Shown here in pieces: positions 1 through 11,802 of a DNA stretch of 64,000 nucleotides (positions are counted from its first letter, which is position 1; each line of letters opens with the position of its first letter). Made by a program: the position numbers and the translations under genes. This DNA comes from Schizochytrium sp. TIO01 (Eukaryota; Sar; Bigyra; Thraustochytrida; Thraustochytriidae), in the NCBI GenBank assembly GCA_004764695.1, contig SMSO01000014.1, forward strand, positions 4,494,845 through 4,558,844, in the 5' to 3' direction. A model generated the notes under the pieces. That model saw nothing but the letters and a program-made list of their open reading frames with translations, ran no database searches and was not told the DNA's origin.

Positions 1-1074
1 ACTTTGCCTTCCTTCGTTAGATTCTTATTGCCTTATCAACCCTCGAACGATGAAATGAGAAGGTCTTCATTGATTGATTGATTGATTAATTAATTAATTG
101 AATTGAATGATCGATTGAATCTCTCTACCTGTAGCAAGAAAGAGAAGAAGCGACTTGAACGAGCGGGAGCAGCCTCGGCCTCTCTCTGAAAGCTCCGCAG
201 CGCCGCTCAATCGAAAGGGCCTCAAGAGGGAACGAAAGGGAATGGGGGAGTGGCTGAGCTTGGAATCGAATCGGGTTTCGCCCAAAGATTAAAGAGAGAG
301 CTCTTTCTTTTCTGTTTCTTTTAACTTCATTATTTTAGGTAGAAAAAACAAAATATTCTAAAGAAAAAGAAGCGAAGCAAAAAGTAGGTAAAAGGGGGAA
401 AGAGAAACTGCTTTAAATAGAGGTTATTGGCGAGTGCTCTTTTGGGGTTTCTGACCACTCACTCTCTCGTTCATTCGCCTTCATTTGTCGCGATTGGAGA
501 ACTCAATCACTCAATCAGAGACAACCTGCGAAACGTGGGCAACTTGCCTTGCTCGAAGAGGGAGATTGTTCGATAAAGTCGAGTACAAACAAAGGATCGA
601 TGGGCAATCGACGATCGCGAAGTACACTCCATCCAATTCAATTCAGAAGCACTCCGAAGAAGTTGTAGACGAAGATGGCAAAGCAAACAGTGATAATAAG
701 AGTGAGAACAAACAAACAAACAAACTCACATAATAAATAAAACCTTTCAAGTTCTTTCTTTACACTCCTTTCTAATCGCTTCGCTCGCAGCGCCTCAATA
801 GTCTATGAATGCGTAGGCATAAGTAAGTAAGTAGGTAGCACCTAGCTAGCGCCGCTTATTTCCTTCGCACTCCGGAACGCTTCGAGAGCGTGCCAGTTTA
901 AGCAAATAAGCCTGCGTTTTGGCTTCTGCAGCAGGGCACCTGCGTTCCTTTTGATCTGAAGAAGGCGACGAGCCGAAGAAGACCCTCGAAGATCACGAGG
1001 AATGAGCTGTTTGCTGAGCTTTGCGCAAGTTGCGAAGATTTCGAAGGGCTCTTTTCGAGATGCGCGAGACTCTC

Positions 1075-1200
1075 TTTTTCTTTCCTTTTCTCTCCTTTTC
1101 ATTCCTTTTCTCTCCTTTTCATTCCTTCTCTCTCTTTTTCTTTCCTTTTCTCTCCTTTTCATTCCTTTTCTCTCCTTTTCATTCTTTTTCTCTCCTTTTC
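1075..1200. repeat. CT-rich minisatellite
   Basis: Tandem imperfect repeat of a unit close to TTCTCTCCTTTTCATTCCTT. The long open frames on both strands here (Ser/Phe/Leu-rich one way, Lys/Arg/Glu-rich the other) are products of the repeat. Confidence 0.85.
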
Positions 1201-1855
1201 GAGGCCCATTTCACTATTAATTACATCGTTAGGTTGGTTGGTTGGGCGCCATGGTAGGACCCGCTAGGACCTCCTAGGCAGCACAAGTGACCCTCCCTTT
1301 CTTTCCGTATATCAATCACTTTACCTGCTTTGGACAGAAATGAGCGAATGAAAGAGAATTCTGATGCTTCTCATCGCACAACTTCTTCTTCTTCGAGTGC
1401 CATGAAAAAGCGCGGCAGAGAAAGAGCCTTATTCCCCTTGAAGGCGGCTCCTCCGCTGACAGCTGTCTATCTATCTGCCAAAGTAGTTTGATAGATCGAT
1501 GGCAGCGCTCTTTCTTTCCACGCGCAGCGAATGCTTTCTTTCCCTTCTGCCTCGCAGCGAAAATTGAAAATGCCACGAAAACTTTGACGGCAGGAAGTCG
1601 CCGGCTACCCGTTACTATAGTAGTCAGATAGCACCAGAAAAGTCAGCACTGCCGAAAAGACGAAGAAATAAGAACGGAAAATGAAATGAATGAATGAAAG
1701 AAAGAAAGGAATCGGAAGTGACTAGTTAAAGAAAACATCGCCCGAAAAGGCACTTTGAAACGAATAAACATTGAAAGAGTTTTACTTTAAAATGCAAACA
1801 AACAGCAACAAATAACATAAATAATGAAAATAATAAAATTATACAATACTTTTAA

Positions 1856-1888
1856 AGAAAGAAAGAAAGAAAGAAAGAAAGAAAAAAA
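1856..1888. repeat. (GAAA)n microsatellite
   Basis: Uninterrupted run of GAAA tetranucleotides followed by an A tract. Confidence 0.9.
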
Positions 1889-3127
1889 GTCTATGAAGGC
1901 AGACAGGCAATACTGTAGGAATCCCTCTGCCTTGGATAGTAGTAGTTGCAGACAGCCAAAGAGAGGCTGTGCAGGAGTGGCAGAGAAAGCACTCCCGATC
2001 GATGGATCGTCAGAATTGTCCATTGACAATCCGCCTTTCAAAGCCCTCAGCGTCCTTTCGCTCCGCCAATGGTCATCAGCTGCGTGGTGGACACTCCATA
2101 TGCTGACATGATCTGCTGGCCGATGACGATCGGTTTCTATTTCCACAGCGCAGTCAGTGCAACGTTTCTGCGATAATAATTGCCATGAGAAGCAGATAAG
2201 CGCCGCTCTGAGTTCCGGTGCCAACGATAAGTAAGATATAGGCAAGCAATTCCTCGATCGATGGGATCTGGGCATTGGATTTGATCTGATCTGACCATCG
2301 TAACACTATTCGCCTCGCCCATGATCGGCATGGAAGCGTGGTCGATGACCAGGTCGTGGTAGCTAGGTTGGTGTACTTATTGATGTATGCATTCCTTCAA
2401 TTATTGATCTATTTGTTCATGCATGTCATGGTGATGATCACGATGGTGGTCAACGTCGGCATCGTGGATGAACGACATCCATCATTGCCAGTTCCTCAGT
2501 GGTGGGCTCTGACGGGTTGGGTGCGAGCAGCTTCGTCCAGCGGTTGAACGTCAACGAACAAATGCAGGAAGGATGGAAGCAATGGAGTGGAGCGCAATGC
2601 ATGGATGCATAGATGCATGCGTGGATGCATGCATGCACGCACTGCGGTTTCCATTTGACCTCCACCTTTGCCTTCATGACGGTGCCCCTCGGCAGCAAGA
2701 TGAGCGATCAATCGCAAGCTACCGAAGCTCCATCCTACGCAGCAATCATATCACCACCGCCACCACCAAGGCACCGCTGGAACTCCTCAGGCCTCTGCTG
2801 TTGTCACACGCATGCACGAGCAGAGCTTGGAGCACGAGGCTAGCGAGCAAGCAAGCAAGCCCGCTGCCCAGGTTTTGACACTCGCTCAAGCACGATGCCG
2901 CTTTCCGTTGGCTGTTTAGCCAAGCTGCGTAGCTGTCGTGGACGAGAACGGGTGCCGCCGCGAAGGCTCTCCCGCTCTCAGTCAGGCTCGCGAGGCCGAG
3001 GGAGTCGCAGCTCGCCAGGTCATGGCCGCGTGCTTCGGCTCTCTTGGAGAGGCCCAGAGAAGCAGAAGACGAAGCGCTCGGAGACCTTTGTTATGTTGTT
3101 CGCATCCTCGAATGGGAACTGGCCCAT

Positions 3128-3172
3128 TCTCAGTCTCAGTCTCAGTCTCAGTCTCAGTCTCAGTCTCAATCT
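3128..3172. repeat. (CAGTCT)n hexanucleotide repeat
   Basis: About seven tandem copies of CAGTCT. It yields alternating Ser-Val/Ser-Leu open frames on one strand and Glu-Thr/Arg-Leu frames on the other; none looks like a gene. Confidence 0.9.
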
Positions 3173-4583
3173 CAGTTTCTGATCGTCGATTGATCGATCG
3201 CAGGAAATGCTCGGAAAAGGCAATGGCAAGCAATATCTATGGCGCGATGGCAATCAATGCCATCATCGATACCGATACCGACGCCCATGCCGATGCAATG
3301 CCAATGCCAATGCCAATGCCAGAGCAATCAATGTGAACGGGGCAGAATTGGGTGAGTTCCTTTCGTAGAGATTTCCTTTCCTCGATCGCCTCGGCGTACG
3401 TATCGGCGTCGTTGGCGTTCAAGAGCGGCTTGCGTCGAGGGCTTCAACGTGTAAACAAACGAACAAACAATGAATGAATATGTATGAATGAACGAATCAA
3501 ACAATCGAACGGATGACAGCGGAAGGAAGCGAAGGGAGGAGAATTGCGAAGCAAAGAAAGTTCATGGCCCTCATTTCCGTGGCGAACTAATCAATTGCCT
3601 GCACTGTTGCTGAAGCTCTCTTTTCTTCATCGTAAAATAATCGAAACATGTTTACTTTCTCTACTCTGCTTTACTTTGCGTTGCTTTCTAAAATGATGAG
3701 AGGAGATTGTTGGCATATTCAAGGTATTTGGAAATTTTCTCGCTCGATACTATAATTAAAATTAAAACTTTCTTGATGAAAGTTAAGACAAAGAAAGAAA
3801 GGGAGAATAGAAGAGAGAGCTTAAGAACTCTCGCAGAACTCTTCTTCTCTCTCTCTCTCTCGTTTCTCCTTTCTCGTTCTTGTTCTTGTTCTTGTTCACG
3901 ATCGCCGTAGAAACACTCAGCAGGAGCACCAAAGCAGAGGGCAGAAGGCGCCTGGTTACATATACTACAGGTCGAGAGAGCGAGCGTTAAGATCAGGAGA
4001 AGAACTGACTGTTTTCTTGTTTCGTCTTTCATTCATACCTTCGCTTTCCCGGCCTTCCATTCCCTTTTTCTCTTCTATTGGTTTCTTTTATATATATAAT
4101 ATTTGAAAACGTATTTTAAAATAGTTTTAATTTAAACCTTTGATTGCTCACTATTTGCTTAAGCAGGAGCTAGTTTACAAAAGCAATTTCCTTCCTAGAG
4201 TTATGATTATATGGTATGTTTTACGAGTAAATTACTTTTTTGCTGTTTACTTTTATTTATTTATTATTATTTTTCTTAAAAACTTTACTTTAAAAATAAA
4301 ATATAGAAAGAAAATAAGATGAGTTAGTTAGAATGGAATGAGAAGTGAAAGTAAAATGAAAATGTGGAAGAAGAGGGAAAGTAAATAAATAAACGAAAAG
4401 AAAATAAGAGGAGACAAAAAAGCGGAGAAGAAGAAGAAGAAGCGTCAGGGAAAGCAAACCTCGAAAGGAAAGAGACCACGCCCGGCCAGCCAAGTCCGAG
4501 CGCTCTCTACCGCCCCTCTCCTCCCGCGCAGCACCCCGCACCCTTCGCCGCACCCTATCCACCCTCGCCCGAGGACTCCGAAG

Positions 4584-4604
4584 CTCCCCCTCCCCCCCCC
4601 CCCC
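4584..4604. repeat. Poly-C tract
   Basis: A run of C interrupted once by T, inside a GC-rich island in otherwise AT-rich sequence. Confidence 0.8.
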
Positions 4605-5296
4605 GCAAGGCAAGAGCTGCGAGAAAACTCGACGAAGAAACGTCACTCCTCCTTGTTTGTTGTTTGTTTGTTGTTATTCACTTTTAGTGGTCAGAAGGTT
4701 TCAACCTTTGCTAGTTAGTGTCTACGAACCTCGATCCTGCTGCTGCCTGTCCCGAAGCCTTTCGCTTGCCGTCGTGAGCCCTTGATTTGCTTGTCGCCGT
4801 CGTCATTGTGGCCGTCGTGGACTTCTTCTCGTTAGGGTCTCTGCTGAAGCTTTGCTAGGAATACTTGGTTAATTGTTGCCGAGTGGTAGTGGAGATTGAT
4901 TGCTCATTAACAGCGTACCAACCGCATTCAGGCCTCCCGTCGCAGTAGCTGTTTGGGAGCGCGTTAGGGACTTGCATTGAGACCTCCTCTGGAAAAAGAA
5001 GGTCTTGTGATTGTCCGCTCCTCTTCTTCGTTCGAAAGGACGTTTGGGAGAAAAGGAGAGATTGTTGTAGAGACCCTTCTTGGTGTCCCTTCCCATCCCC
5101 CTTTCTACACTCGTACACTCGTCTCAGGATCGTCATAGCCGTGGCCATCCAGTGAGTGTCTTGTGTTTCTAGTTCTCTTGTTGTTTGTTGTTAGCCAGTT
5201 GGACGCTGCCTAGCTCATAAATTTACACCCTCCTTGAGACACCCTCTTTCCCATACATATTTCCCTTCTTTCTTTGAAAACACATCTATCTACACA

Positions 5297-6382
5297 ATGC
5301 TGCGCTCATCCATGCTCAAGCAGGCATCTGCCGTCGCCAAACAATGCACACGCAGCTTGTCCACATCGCCAACAGGCGCCGTGGCCCAGGCCCCGCAATC
5401 AGTGACTCTGATGGACATGCTTGACAAGTCAAAACCGGTTGTCTCTGTTGACAAGAACATGACCGTTCGCGACGCAGTTCAGGCCATGGCGGCCAATGCT
5501 GCCTCGACGATTTTTGTGGAAGATAACGGCTTCGTTTGTGGTGTGATCAAGGAGAACGATGTTGTGACCCTCGCTGGAGAGACCGACGGAGACCTCTCCT
5601 CCCGCGTTTCTGACCTTATGAGCTCCTCCATCAGTTTTGCCAATACCTCCAACACCATTCGCGAGTCCCTGCAGCTTCTCAACTCAAGTAAACAAGATCA
5701 CCTCCCCATTCTCCAGCACCCTGCAGAGGCAGACAGCAACCTCCTCACCGACGTGAAGGTTTCTGATATCCGCCTTCTTGATGTCACAAGCATTATCTCT
5801 GCCAAGCAAATCATCGGCCAATTTTATTATGACGTCGTGGGACCCCACGCAGACCTCGAGGAGGATCAGCGCATTAATCTCGAAAACGAGGCACAATCTT
5901 TATACAAGCTTCCTAGTGTCAAGAGCATCATGAAGGCCAAGAAGACACGTAGCGAAGCTCTCGGCGAGCTCGGCACCATGGTCCTTAATACTCTCGTCGA
6001 GGACGAAATCAGCGTTCGTGAGACCATTCAACAGATGATCAAATATCAAAAGGGCAGCGTTGCAGTAATGGATATTTGCCGTGATGTGCCTGTCCTTGTC
6101 GGCCTTGCCACCGAGCAGGACATCGTGCGCCGTGTTCTCGCTAAGGACCTTAACCCGGCAGAAACTCTCGTTGCAGACATCATGACACGCAGCAATCTCG
6201 TAACTGTATCCTCCAAGGAGACCCTCCTGTCATGCGCTTACAAGATGATCCAGCTTGACGTGCGCCACCTTCCGGTTGTTTCCCCCAAGGGTGAGCACGT
6301 CCTTGCCATGGTTTCTTCTGGTGATGTCGTAGCATATCTTTGTGAGTCCCTCGAATCCGATGGCGCGTCCCCTTCCAAGTAA
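5297..6382 (+). CDS. Mitochondrial CBS-domain protein
   Basis: A 361-aa protein made of CBS-motif pairs. Start: the first ATG is at 5297. The frame extends 63 bp further upstream, but only from a TTG. From 5297 the N-terminus (MLRSSMLKQASAVAKQCTRS) is rich in Arg, Lys, Ser and Ala with no acid, as in a mitochondrial presequence. Residues about 40-165 and 220-350 each resemble a Bateman pair. Typical CBS phrases are IFVEDNGFVCGVIKENDV, VLVGLATEQDIVRRVL and HLPVVSPKGEHVLAMVS. CBS pairs usually bind adenosyl ligands and regulate a partner. No enzymatic domain is fused, so the partner is unknown. Single exon. I am confident of the fold and fairly confident of the organelle, but not of the substrate. 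Confidence 0.9.
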   Translation: MLRSSMLKQASAVAKQCTRSLSTSPTGAVAQAPQSVTLMDMLDKSKPVVSVDKNMTVRDAVQAMAANAASTIFVEDNGFVCGVIKENDVVTLAGETDGDLSSRVSDLMSSSISFANTSNTIRESLQLLNSSKQDHLPILQHPAEADSNLLTDVKVSDIRLLDVTSIISAKQIIGQFYYDVVGPHADLEEDQRINLENEAQSLYKLPSVKSIMKAKKTRSEALGELGTMVLNTLVEDEISVRETIQQMIKYQKGSVAVMDICRDVPVLVGLATEQDIVRRVLAKDLNPAETLVADIMTRSNLVTVSSKETLLSCAYKMIQLDVRHLPVVSPKGEHVLAMVSSGDVVAYLCESLESDGASPSK

Positions 6383-6854
6383 TTTTTTTCTAGAGTTTGC
6401 ATATGTGGTTGATTTTTCATCTATATCTATGTACCTTTTTTCATTCAATTTGACGTTCTTCACTTGCCCTCATGTCTTCTAGCTCTACTTGTTCGCAAGG
6501 CTCGTCTTGAAAAACTTTGAAACAACATCAATAATCGTTTTAGTATATGGCATTTTGCTTTGTGCCTTGCAAGCATTCTACAAGCTTTAATGTAAAACCA
6601 CTGAAGGTGGATCCCGCATCTTTGCCTATTCACATGTAATTCAAGGCGCCAAGGTAGTTTTAAGAATTTTTCTTTTTCGATTTTGTTTTCTTATAAATTG
6701 TTTTATCATGTTCGTATGCTCTGCACCTCTTAAAAACTAAGTGAGAGACCTTCTCACGCACGCTCCATAGACCTTCTGTAGACTTACAAGGGTCTAGACT
6801 GCCTCTGGCTTGTATCTTGCGTACTAGTTCAAAGTCGAAAGACAGACGAGTCCC

Positions 6855-7940
6855 ATGCCAACATGCACCTACATTTTGGGCTCCTCCGATCTGGAGAGAG
6901 TAATTAACTCTATGACGAATCCTACTAACAAATGTAAAATTGTAGCAAAGTGATTCCAGAAAAGACTCACATAACCCTTGGAAGCCAAACACCGAAAGGA
7001 TATATAAAACGCCTGTTATCCCTCAGTCACTATACTTAGTTATAGAAACAAATGAAGGCTTGGGAAGGAGGTCACAACGTACCCTAGCACACGCCCAAGA
7101 GAAATTCCCCGAATCATCGTTGGCTAACAACCATCTTACGCTCACAACCAGTGATACTAAAAGTAAGTAGCAGCTAGTCTGCATTTAGATTAGATATTTT
7201 TTCATAATGGTACACACCTTCCTTGGTCATACTTTAATAGCTGCACTTGAAGGACGAAAGCTGGTAATACGAAAAGTAAACCAGAACCCACCAGAACAAA
7301 GGGAAGGTGAGAACGTTCTTACTCGTATTGTCAGAGGCTACTTAATCGATCATCTGAGACTTATAGGTTAAAACGTAAGCTAAAACAATTAGTACAACCA
7401 GGTACTAAGAAGCAAAAGTAATGATACTATTATCAAGATCCTACCTTGCTATCTATCGTCTCATGTTTTGCACTTGAGCTTTCACTCAAGTCAAATGAGT
7501 GATACAAATAGCATTCGACTAGTGATATTGATTTTTCCAAAGCTTGCAAAGAAATGGGCACGTGTTCTTATAGATTAAAAACGTCGACAAGGCCATTGGA
7601 GCAAATGTATTGGCAAAAGGTTGTAACCTCCAGTTTAGATGATGCTGTGATGTCCCCATCCGATTTAGATCACATGTTTGACCTGAAGGAGGAGGGGGGC
7701 ATCATCACGAACAAGGTGATGTTATGGACATCTGACATTTAGGTCGCAGGTCGCAACGGCCCATGTTTGACGACTCTGCTATAACATTCAATATTTGTGT
7801 AGGGTGCTGCTTTGTTTCATCGACTTTGCGAAAACAAGGACTTCATACATATTGCGATTGGTGTTGGGAACGCACTAATGAAGACGTGGGTTAAGCGGAA
7901 TGCCCCGACTTTTTCTGCAGTGAACATGTCAAGTGACTGA
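6855..7940 (+). CDS. Probable five-exon gene, unknown product
   Basis: Rebuilt by joining open blocks at splice sites. Proposed exons: 6855-6899, 7027-7162, 7241-7275, 7512-7715 and 7803-7940. Phases match at every junction and the sum is 186 codons (185 aa plus TGA). The best-supported sites are the donor AAAA|GTAAGT at 7163 and the acceptors CCTCAG|, AATAG| and TGTGTAG|. The last two exons are the most protein-like (for example LEQMYWQKVVTSSLDDAVMS and FIHIAIGVGNALMKTW). I do not recognise a family. The first exon and the 236-nt third intron are the least certain. The gene is convergent with the FCP1-like gene, about 370 bp away. Confidence 0.4.
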
Positions 7941-8305
7941 TCTTTATTTGAAAATATAAAAATCTTTTGATGAGAAATTATTTACTTATGCGGATCTGCG
8001 CGTATGGTAGGGGTTAGGTATATTATTTTGCTTGAAGTGTAGTCGTTTGTGCGCAATAGTGGGGCATGTTCCAGAACACTCTTCCGCCTTTTAAAAGAAA
8101 AGAAAAGAGAAAGACTACAGATGTTATCACCATCATGTACATGAGCGTTTGTGTCTCCAATAGCTAATTTACCACCTTGAGCGGAGCGGTAAACACAAAC
8201 ACATCTGGTACAAGAGAGAGGATCTCGAACTAAAAAGTTATGTTTGGCACGACAGATAGAGATCTCACCTCCCATATGTACAACAGCCGCCCTTGTCGAA
8301 AATAC

Positions 8306-10570
8306 CTATTCATGAGAAGATAGTAATGAAGCCTTAAATCCTTCCAAAGCACACTGGTCGTCGTCGTCGTCATCGTCGTCGTCATCATCATCATCGTCGT
8401 CATCGTCATCATCATTGTTTGGGGCTTGCTTCGCAGCCTTTTCCATTTCTTTCTCGTTCTCATCATCATCATCATCATCACCACCATCGTTCTTGTCAAT
8501 TTTGCCATTGCCATTTGCGGCCCGGATCAAATCCTCTGCTTCTCCACTTGCCATAAGGTTAGCAGCAGCTGTAGCAGCTGTAGGAATCGATGGCTGTGGT
8601 AAAACAGTTTCTTTATCAGTGGATCTAACTTGACGCTTCGCAGCTGGTGGCACCAATGTTGGCTCGCGTTGATCATAAGTATCACCTTCTTGCTCTACAT
8701 CATTCTCGGCATTCTCGATCGGATATCCCCACTCGTCTAACTCAGGAAGCTTTCGTTTGCTACCTGCTGTGCTAGAGGATGATCTTGAAGCTGGCGATGA
8801 TAGTGAGGTCGAGGAAGAGGAACAGGGTTGAGCGAAGCCTGCAGAGAGTTTCGCAGAGGGATCAATTGAGGTCGTGCTTTCCGCAGTGGTTGAGGAAAGT
8901 TGTTCTGCAGGCAAAGCCTCGGCTGGCGAAATGTTCGAAGTAATATCCTTGGGCATAAGTGACGCGACATCTGCTGCTCCAGGGACAACACCTGCTGCAG
9001 CATTAGATTCGGATACCTTTGATGATGAGGAGTATACGCGAAACAGTGAATAATGCGTAAATTGCTCGCGATTCCAGTTGTGAATACACGCATGCAACCA
9101 GTCGGGATGTACAACCCAGATTTTAGCAGCCTTTGCTTTTTGAGCGAGGGTCGAATTCGCATTCCAGGATATCACAGCACGGGTGTTTGCCTCAATAGAT
9201 GCCGAGCAGACAGCTCCGGCATTCTCCGCGAGTGCCCACATACTCCGACGATCTGGGTCTGGAAGGTCAATAACAATTGGCATACTGCGAAGGATGCGCC
9301 GCCGAAGCTCCCGAATAAGTTTCTTGACATCGCCCCCCTTGCCTTGCTTTTGCATGCTAGGTGTAATACCACCAGGGACCTTGTAAAAATGCGAATGAAC
9401 CCATTGCAAAAGCTCGAGGACGCGTTTCAGCCCACGGTCCATTTGCTGCTTGGCAAAAGCCTCATCCTCGTCCTTGACTTCCTCCTTAAGATCAAACTCT
9501 GGGCCTGACGTGTTGTTTACCTCTGACATGCCTAAAAAAAAGTGGTAGGGCCGGATAGTAATCAGGTTGTTGACATCTTCAATCCAGACATCAGAACGAT
9601 CGTCAACGGCGAGCACCATGCGGTCCTCCGTAGGGAAGAAACGTTGAAGGCGCTTAATCTTACCCAGCTCTGGCACATCGGTTCGCGAGATAATGCGATC
9701 TCCAAAAAGACTCTTGTCCGGATCAAAGATACGTGCGACAGCCTCCGCGTAAAGTCGTGTACCAGCTGTGTAAATGTATAATTCATACATCTTGCTCACC
9801 TGTTTGAGCCAATCCTCCAGGCCAGGCCGCAGCATAACAAAGTGCTCGCGAGCACCTCCAGGCACACCTTCCTTGCTCATGTCCAGCATAAATCGATGCA
9901 GGAGTTTATCAGGGAGACCTTTACTCTTGACAAATGCGGGCGCCCTTGCATCATCCGTGGCGTGGAGCATGGTATGGTCAATGTCCAGGACGAGCAGCAA
10001 TTTCTGAGAATTGATAAGTCGCTTCAGTGTACGCATATGGTCTCCCTCTGCCTCGTCTTGGCTTACCAAAATCTTGTTGCCGCCATCGACATTTAGGGTC
10101 ATAGATGCAGAGATTCCTTCTTCCGCACGTTGGTTCTCCACAAGTACACCTGAGGCTTCGCCAAGTGCGGTCTTGTTGATTAGAGAAGGAGTACGTCCAC
10201 ACAGGCCGCACAGACCGCCACCGATTACAATTGGGTGCTCACAGTATGACATCCGCAGAAGGGCAGGCATTTCCTGACGTACTGCTGACTCCCCATCCTG
10301 AATGGTCTCAGTTGGAGTCACGGGAGCTCCTGCAGGGAAGAAGATTTCCAGAATTGTGCCATCAAGAGGAGCTTGAAGGTCCACAATACGGTCGTTTGCA
10401 CCGTCTGGGCTCTTGCAGAGGCACTCAGCCATCACGTCACCGATCTCAACATCTTGACCAACCTCAACGCGCCACCTGCGTACACTTCCGCCCAGAGTAC
10501 CAGGAAATAGCACACGAGCACGATTTTCTGTAGACTCAGATTTTTCCTTCTTGGATCTACGACGACGCAT
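8306..10570 (-). CDS. FCP1-like RNA polymerase II CTD phosphatase
   Basis: A 754-aa protein with ATG at 10570. Domains in order: a lipoyl-like beta module about residues 18-95; a Cys cluster about 110-124 (CEHPIVIGGGLCGLCG), matching the segment before the catalytic domain of animal FCP1; an FCPH phosphatase domain about 185-345 with the catalytic DxDxT as DIDHT at 196-200 and the second acidic motif AVDDRSDVW at 321-329; a BRCT domain about 422-510 (WVVHPDWLHACIHNW); then a Ser/Thr/Ala-rich tail ending in a long Asp run. FCP1 removes phosphate from the RNA polymerase II C-terminal repeats and recycles the polymerase. The poly-Asp end comes from a GAC/GAT repeat at about 8357-8410; acidic tails in FCP1 bind TFIIF. 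It appears intronless and is divergent from the SelU gene. Confidence 0.93.
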   Translation of the reverse strand: MRRRRSKKEKSESTENRARVLFPGTLGGSVRRWRVEVGQDVEIGDVMAECLCKSPDGANDRIVDLQAPLDGTILEIFFPAGAPVTPTETIQDGESAVRQEMPALLRMSYCEHPIVIGGGLCGLCGRTPSLINKTALGEASGVLVENQRAEEGISASMTLNVDGGNKILVSQDEAEGDHMRTLKRLINSQKLLLVLDIDHTMLHATDDARAPAFVKSKGLPDKLLHRFMLDMSKEGVPGGAREHFVMLRPGLEDWLKQVSKMYELYIYTAGTRLYAEAVARIFDPDKSLFGDRIISRTDVPELGKIKRLQRFFPTEDRMVLAVDDRSDVWIEDVNNLITIRPYHFFLGMSEVNNTSGPEFDLKEEVKDEDEAFAKQQMDRGLKRVLELLQWVHSHFYKVPGGITPSMQKQGKGGDVKKLIRELRRRILRSMPIVIDLPDPDRRSMWALAENAGAVCSASIEANTRAVISWNANSTLAQKAKAAKIWVVHPDWLHACIHNWNREQFTHYSLFRVYSSSSKVSESNAAAGVVPGAADVASLMPKDITSNISPAEALPAEQLSSTTAESTTSIDPSAKLSAGFAQPCSSSSTSLSSPASRSSSSTAGSKRKLPELDEWGYPIENAENDVEQEGDTYDQREPTLVPPAAKRQVRSTDKETVLPQPSIPTAATAAANLMASGEAEDLIRAANGNGKIDKNDGGDDDDDDENEKEMEKAAKQAPNNDDDDDDDDDDDDDDDDDDDQCALEGFKASLLSSHE
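8357..8412. repeat. Trinucleotide repeat encoding poly-Asp
   Basis: Imperfect TCG/TCA triplet run in the 3' end of the FCP1-like gene, read on the minus strand as about twenty consecutive Asp. It keeps frame, so length changes would not disrupt the protein. Confidence 0.85.
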
Positions 10571-11802
10571 TCTTAATGTCTAAAGCAAAACGGGTTCACC
10601 AACTTCTCCGTACAGATCGAAATAACTTGGACGTGGATCTTATATGCGGATCACGTAGAGAGTTCAAGTATATCTATTTGTGAGGAAGATGGTGAGACTC
10701 CTCTCCAAAACAAAAGTAGCAGCGTGCCAAGAAGGCGTACAATAGAGATTTCGAAGCTGAAGTTCTGTTGGCGATCCTGATATTATTCAGAGAACCTCAA
10801 CCAACAAAATCTATCCAGAAACCCCAGCAGAAGCAGAAACCACAGCACCAGTACAACTATGCAGACCAGAAAGTCAAACAAAGATTAGAGACAGACGCTG
10901 AAAAGTAAGCAAGCTCCTGAAAACCACGGTCAGGAAAGTTTAGAGATGGCCGCACGATGCTGGAGTGGTTGATGATATAGAAAACTAACTCCCAGGGCAC
11001 CAAGCCGGCACACCCACGTCTCACGAGCCAATACGCACAGTTATGCCGGGTCAGACCCAGCTCGGAGTCCTCTGACCGAAAGGCCCCAGGATGTGGCCTG
11101 AGCACAAAGTCGGCGGCGGAAGTCGCCCCGTTGGTGGTCTGCAGCCGAAGCTGACTTTGAAACTATGTATTCATAAAATTCACTCATTTCATTCACTCAT
11201 ATTGAATCAATAGTAAGATCATATTGTGGGAAAAGCCATATCAAGACAGTTATATAGATACCCATGGAAATGCCAAGGAGCAAACCAATTGTCGTGGGTC
11301 AACAGCACCTCAACGAGCGCACTCATCGTAATCATTTCCAGCACCAAAGAATGCAGCAAGGCTTCTTTCTTGAGTGCTTTCCTTTCACCCGTGATGCAGA
11401 TAGAGTGAGAGAAGAACATAGCAGTTTTGCGTTCTTCCTATCAATCATACGTAAGGAGCAAAAAGAAGGGACGGGAAATATTCTCAAAAGAACCTATGGA
11501 ACAGTCAGCACTTTAAGAACCAAAGGTTGGAACGTATGGAATTTACAGAACGTATGGATTTTATGGAACCTGTGAGGTCTGATGGAGCTTGTGGAGCATT
11601 TGGAACGTGCAAAGAATTAGTTTCATGAGTCAACCAACATATGCGCGAGACCGACGCAGGAGATCTGATGCTTGAACGGAAACTGCGCTTCGCATAAGGT
11701 AGAGACGCGGACGTGGAGCAAGCGTGTTTACGAGCTGTAGAATAAGCACCAGGTCACGGCTGGCTTGTTCGTAGGAGATTCAACTTTCTGAACCCCAACG
11801 GC
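10571..11802. other. Intergenic region between divergent FCP1-like and SelU genes
   Basis: It should hold both promoters. About 10,970-11,150 is unusually GC-rich and contains several short inverted repeats, but it matches no RNA family I can recognise. An open frame at 11264-11575 (+) has an ATG, but its end is simple, repetitive (GGAAC..TATGGA) sequence; I do not call it a gene. Confidence 0.55.

Larger units (their letters stand above)
1..5296. other. Gene-poor, low-complexity leader region
   Basis: I see no convincing gene. Short open frames exist on both strands, but they are driven by simple repeats (GATT, CTTTT, GAAA, CAGTCT, CT/GA tracts) or are short and start at non-ATG codons. Composition swings between AT-rich stretches (about 4080-4320) and GC-rich stretches (about 4480-4620). 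The last 200 bp or so are probably the promoter and 5' UTR of the CBS-domain gene that starts at 5297. An undetected multi-exon gene cannot be excluded. Confidence 0.6.

Noticed and set aside
240-290. tRNA-like box elements (GTGGCTGAGC, and GATTCGATTCC on the opposite strand)
   Set aside because: The boxes are on different strands and no cloverleaf forms.
5234-5296. N-terminal extension of the CBS-domain protein
   Set aside because: Requires a TTG start; the ATG at 5297 yields a proper mitochondrial presequence.
10970-11160. Possible structured ncRNA in a GC-rich intergenic patch
   Set aside because: No match to the conserved cores of 5S, SRP, RNase P, U-snRNA or tRNA that I could recognise, and no clear long stem.
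11264-11575. 103-codon plus-strand frame upstream of SelU
   Set aside because: The second half is simple repetitive sequence, and there is no family resemblance or splice context.
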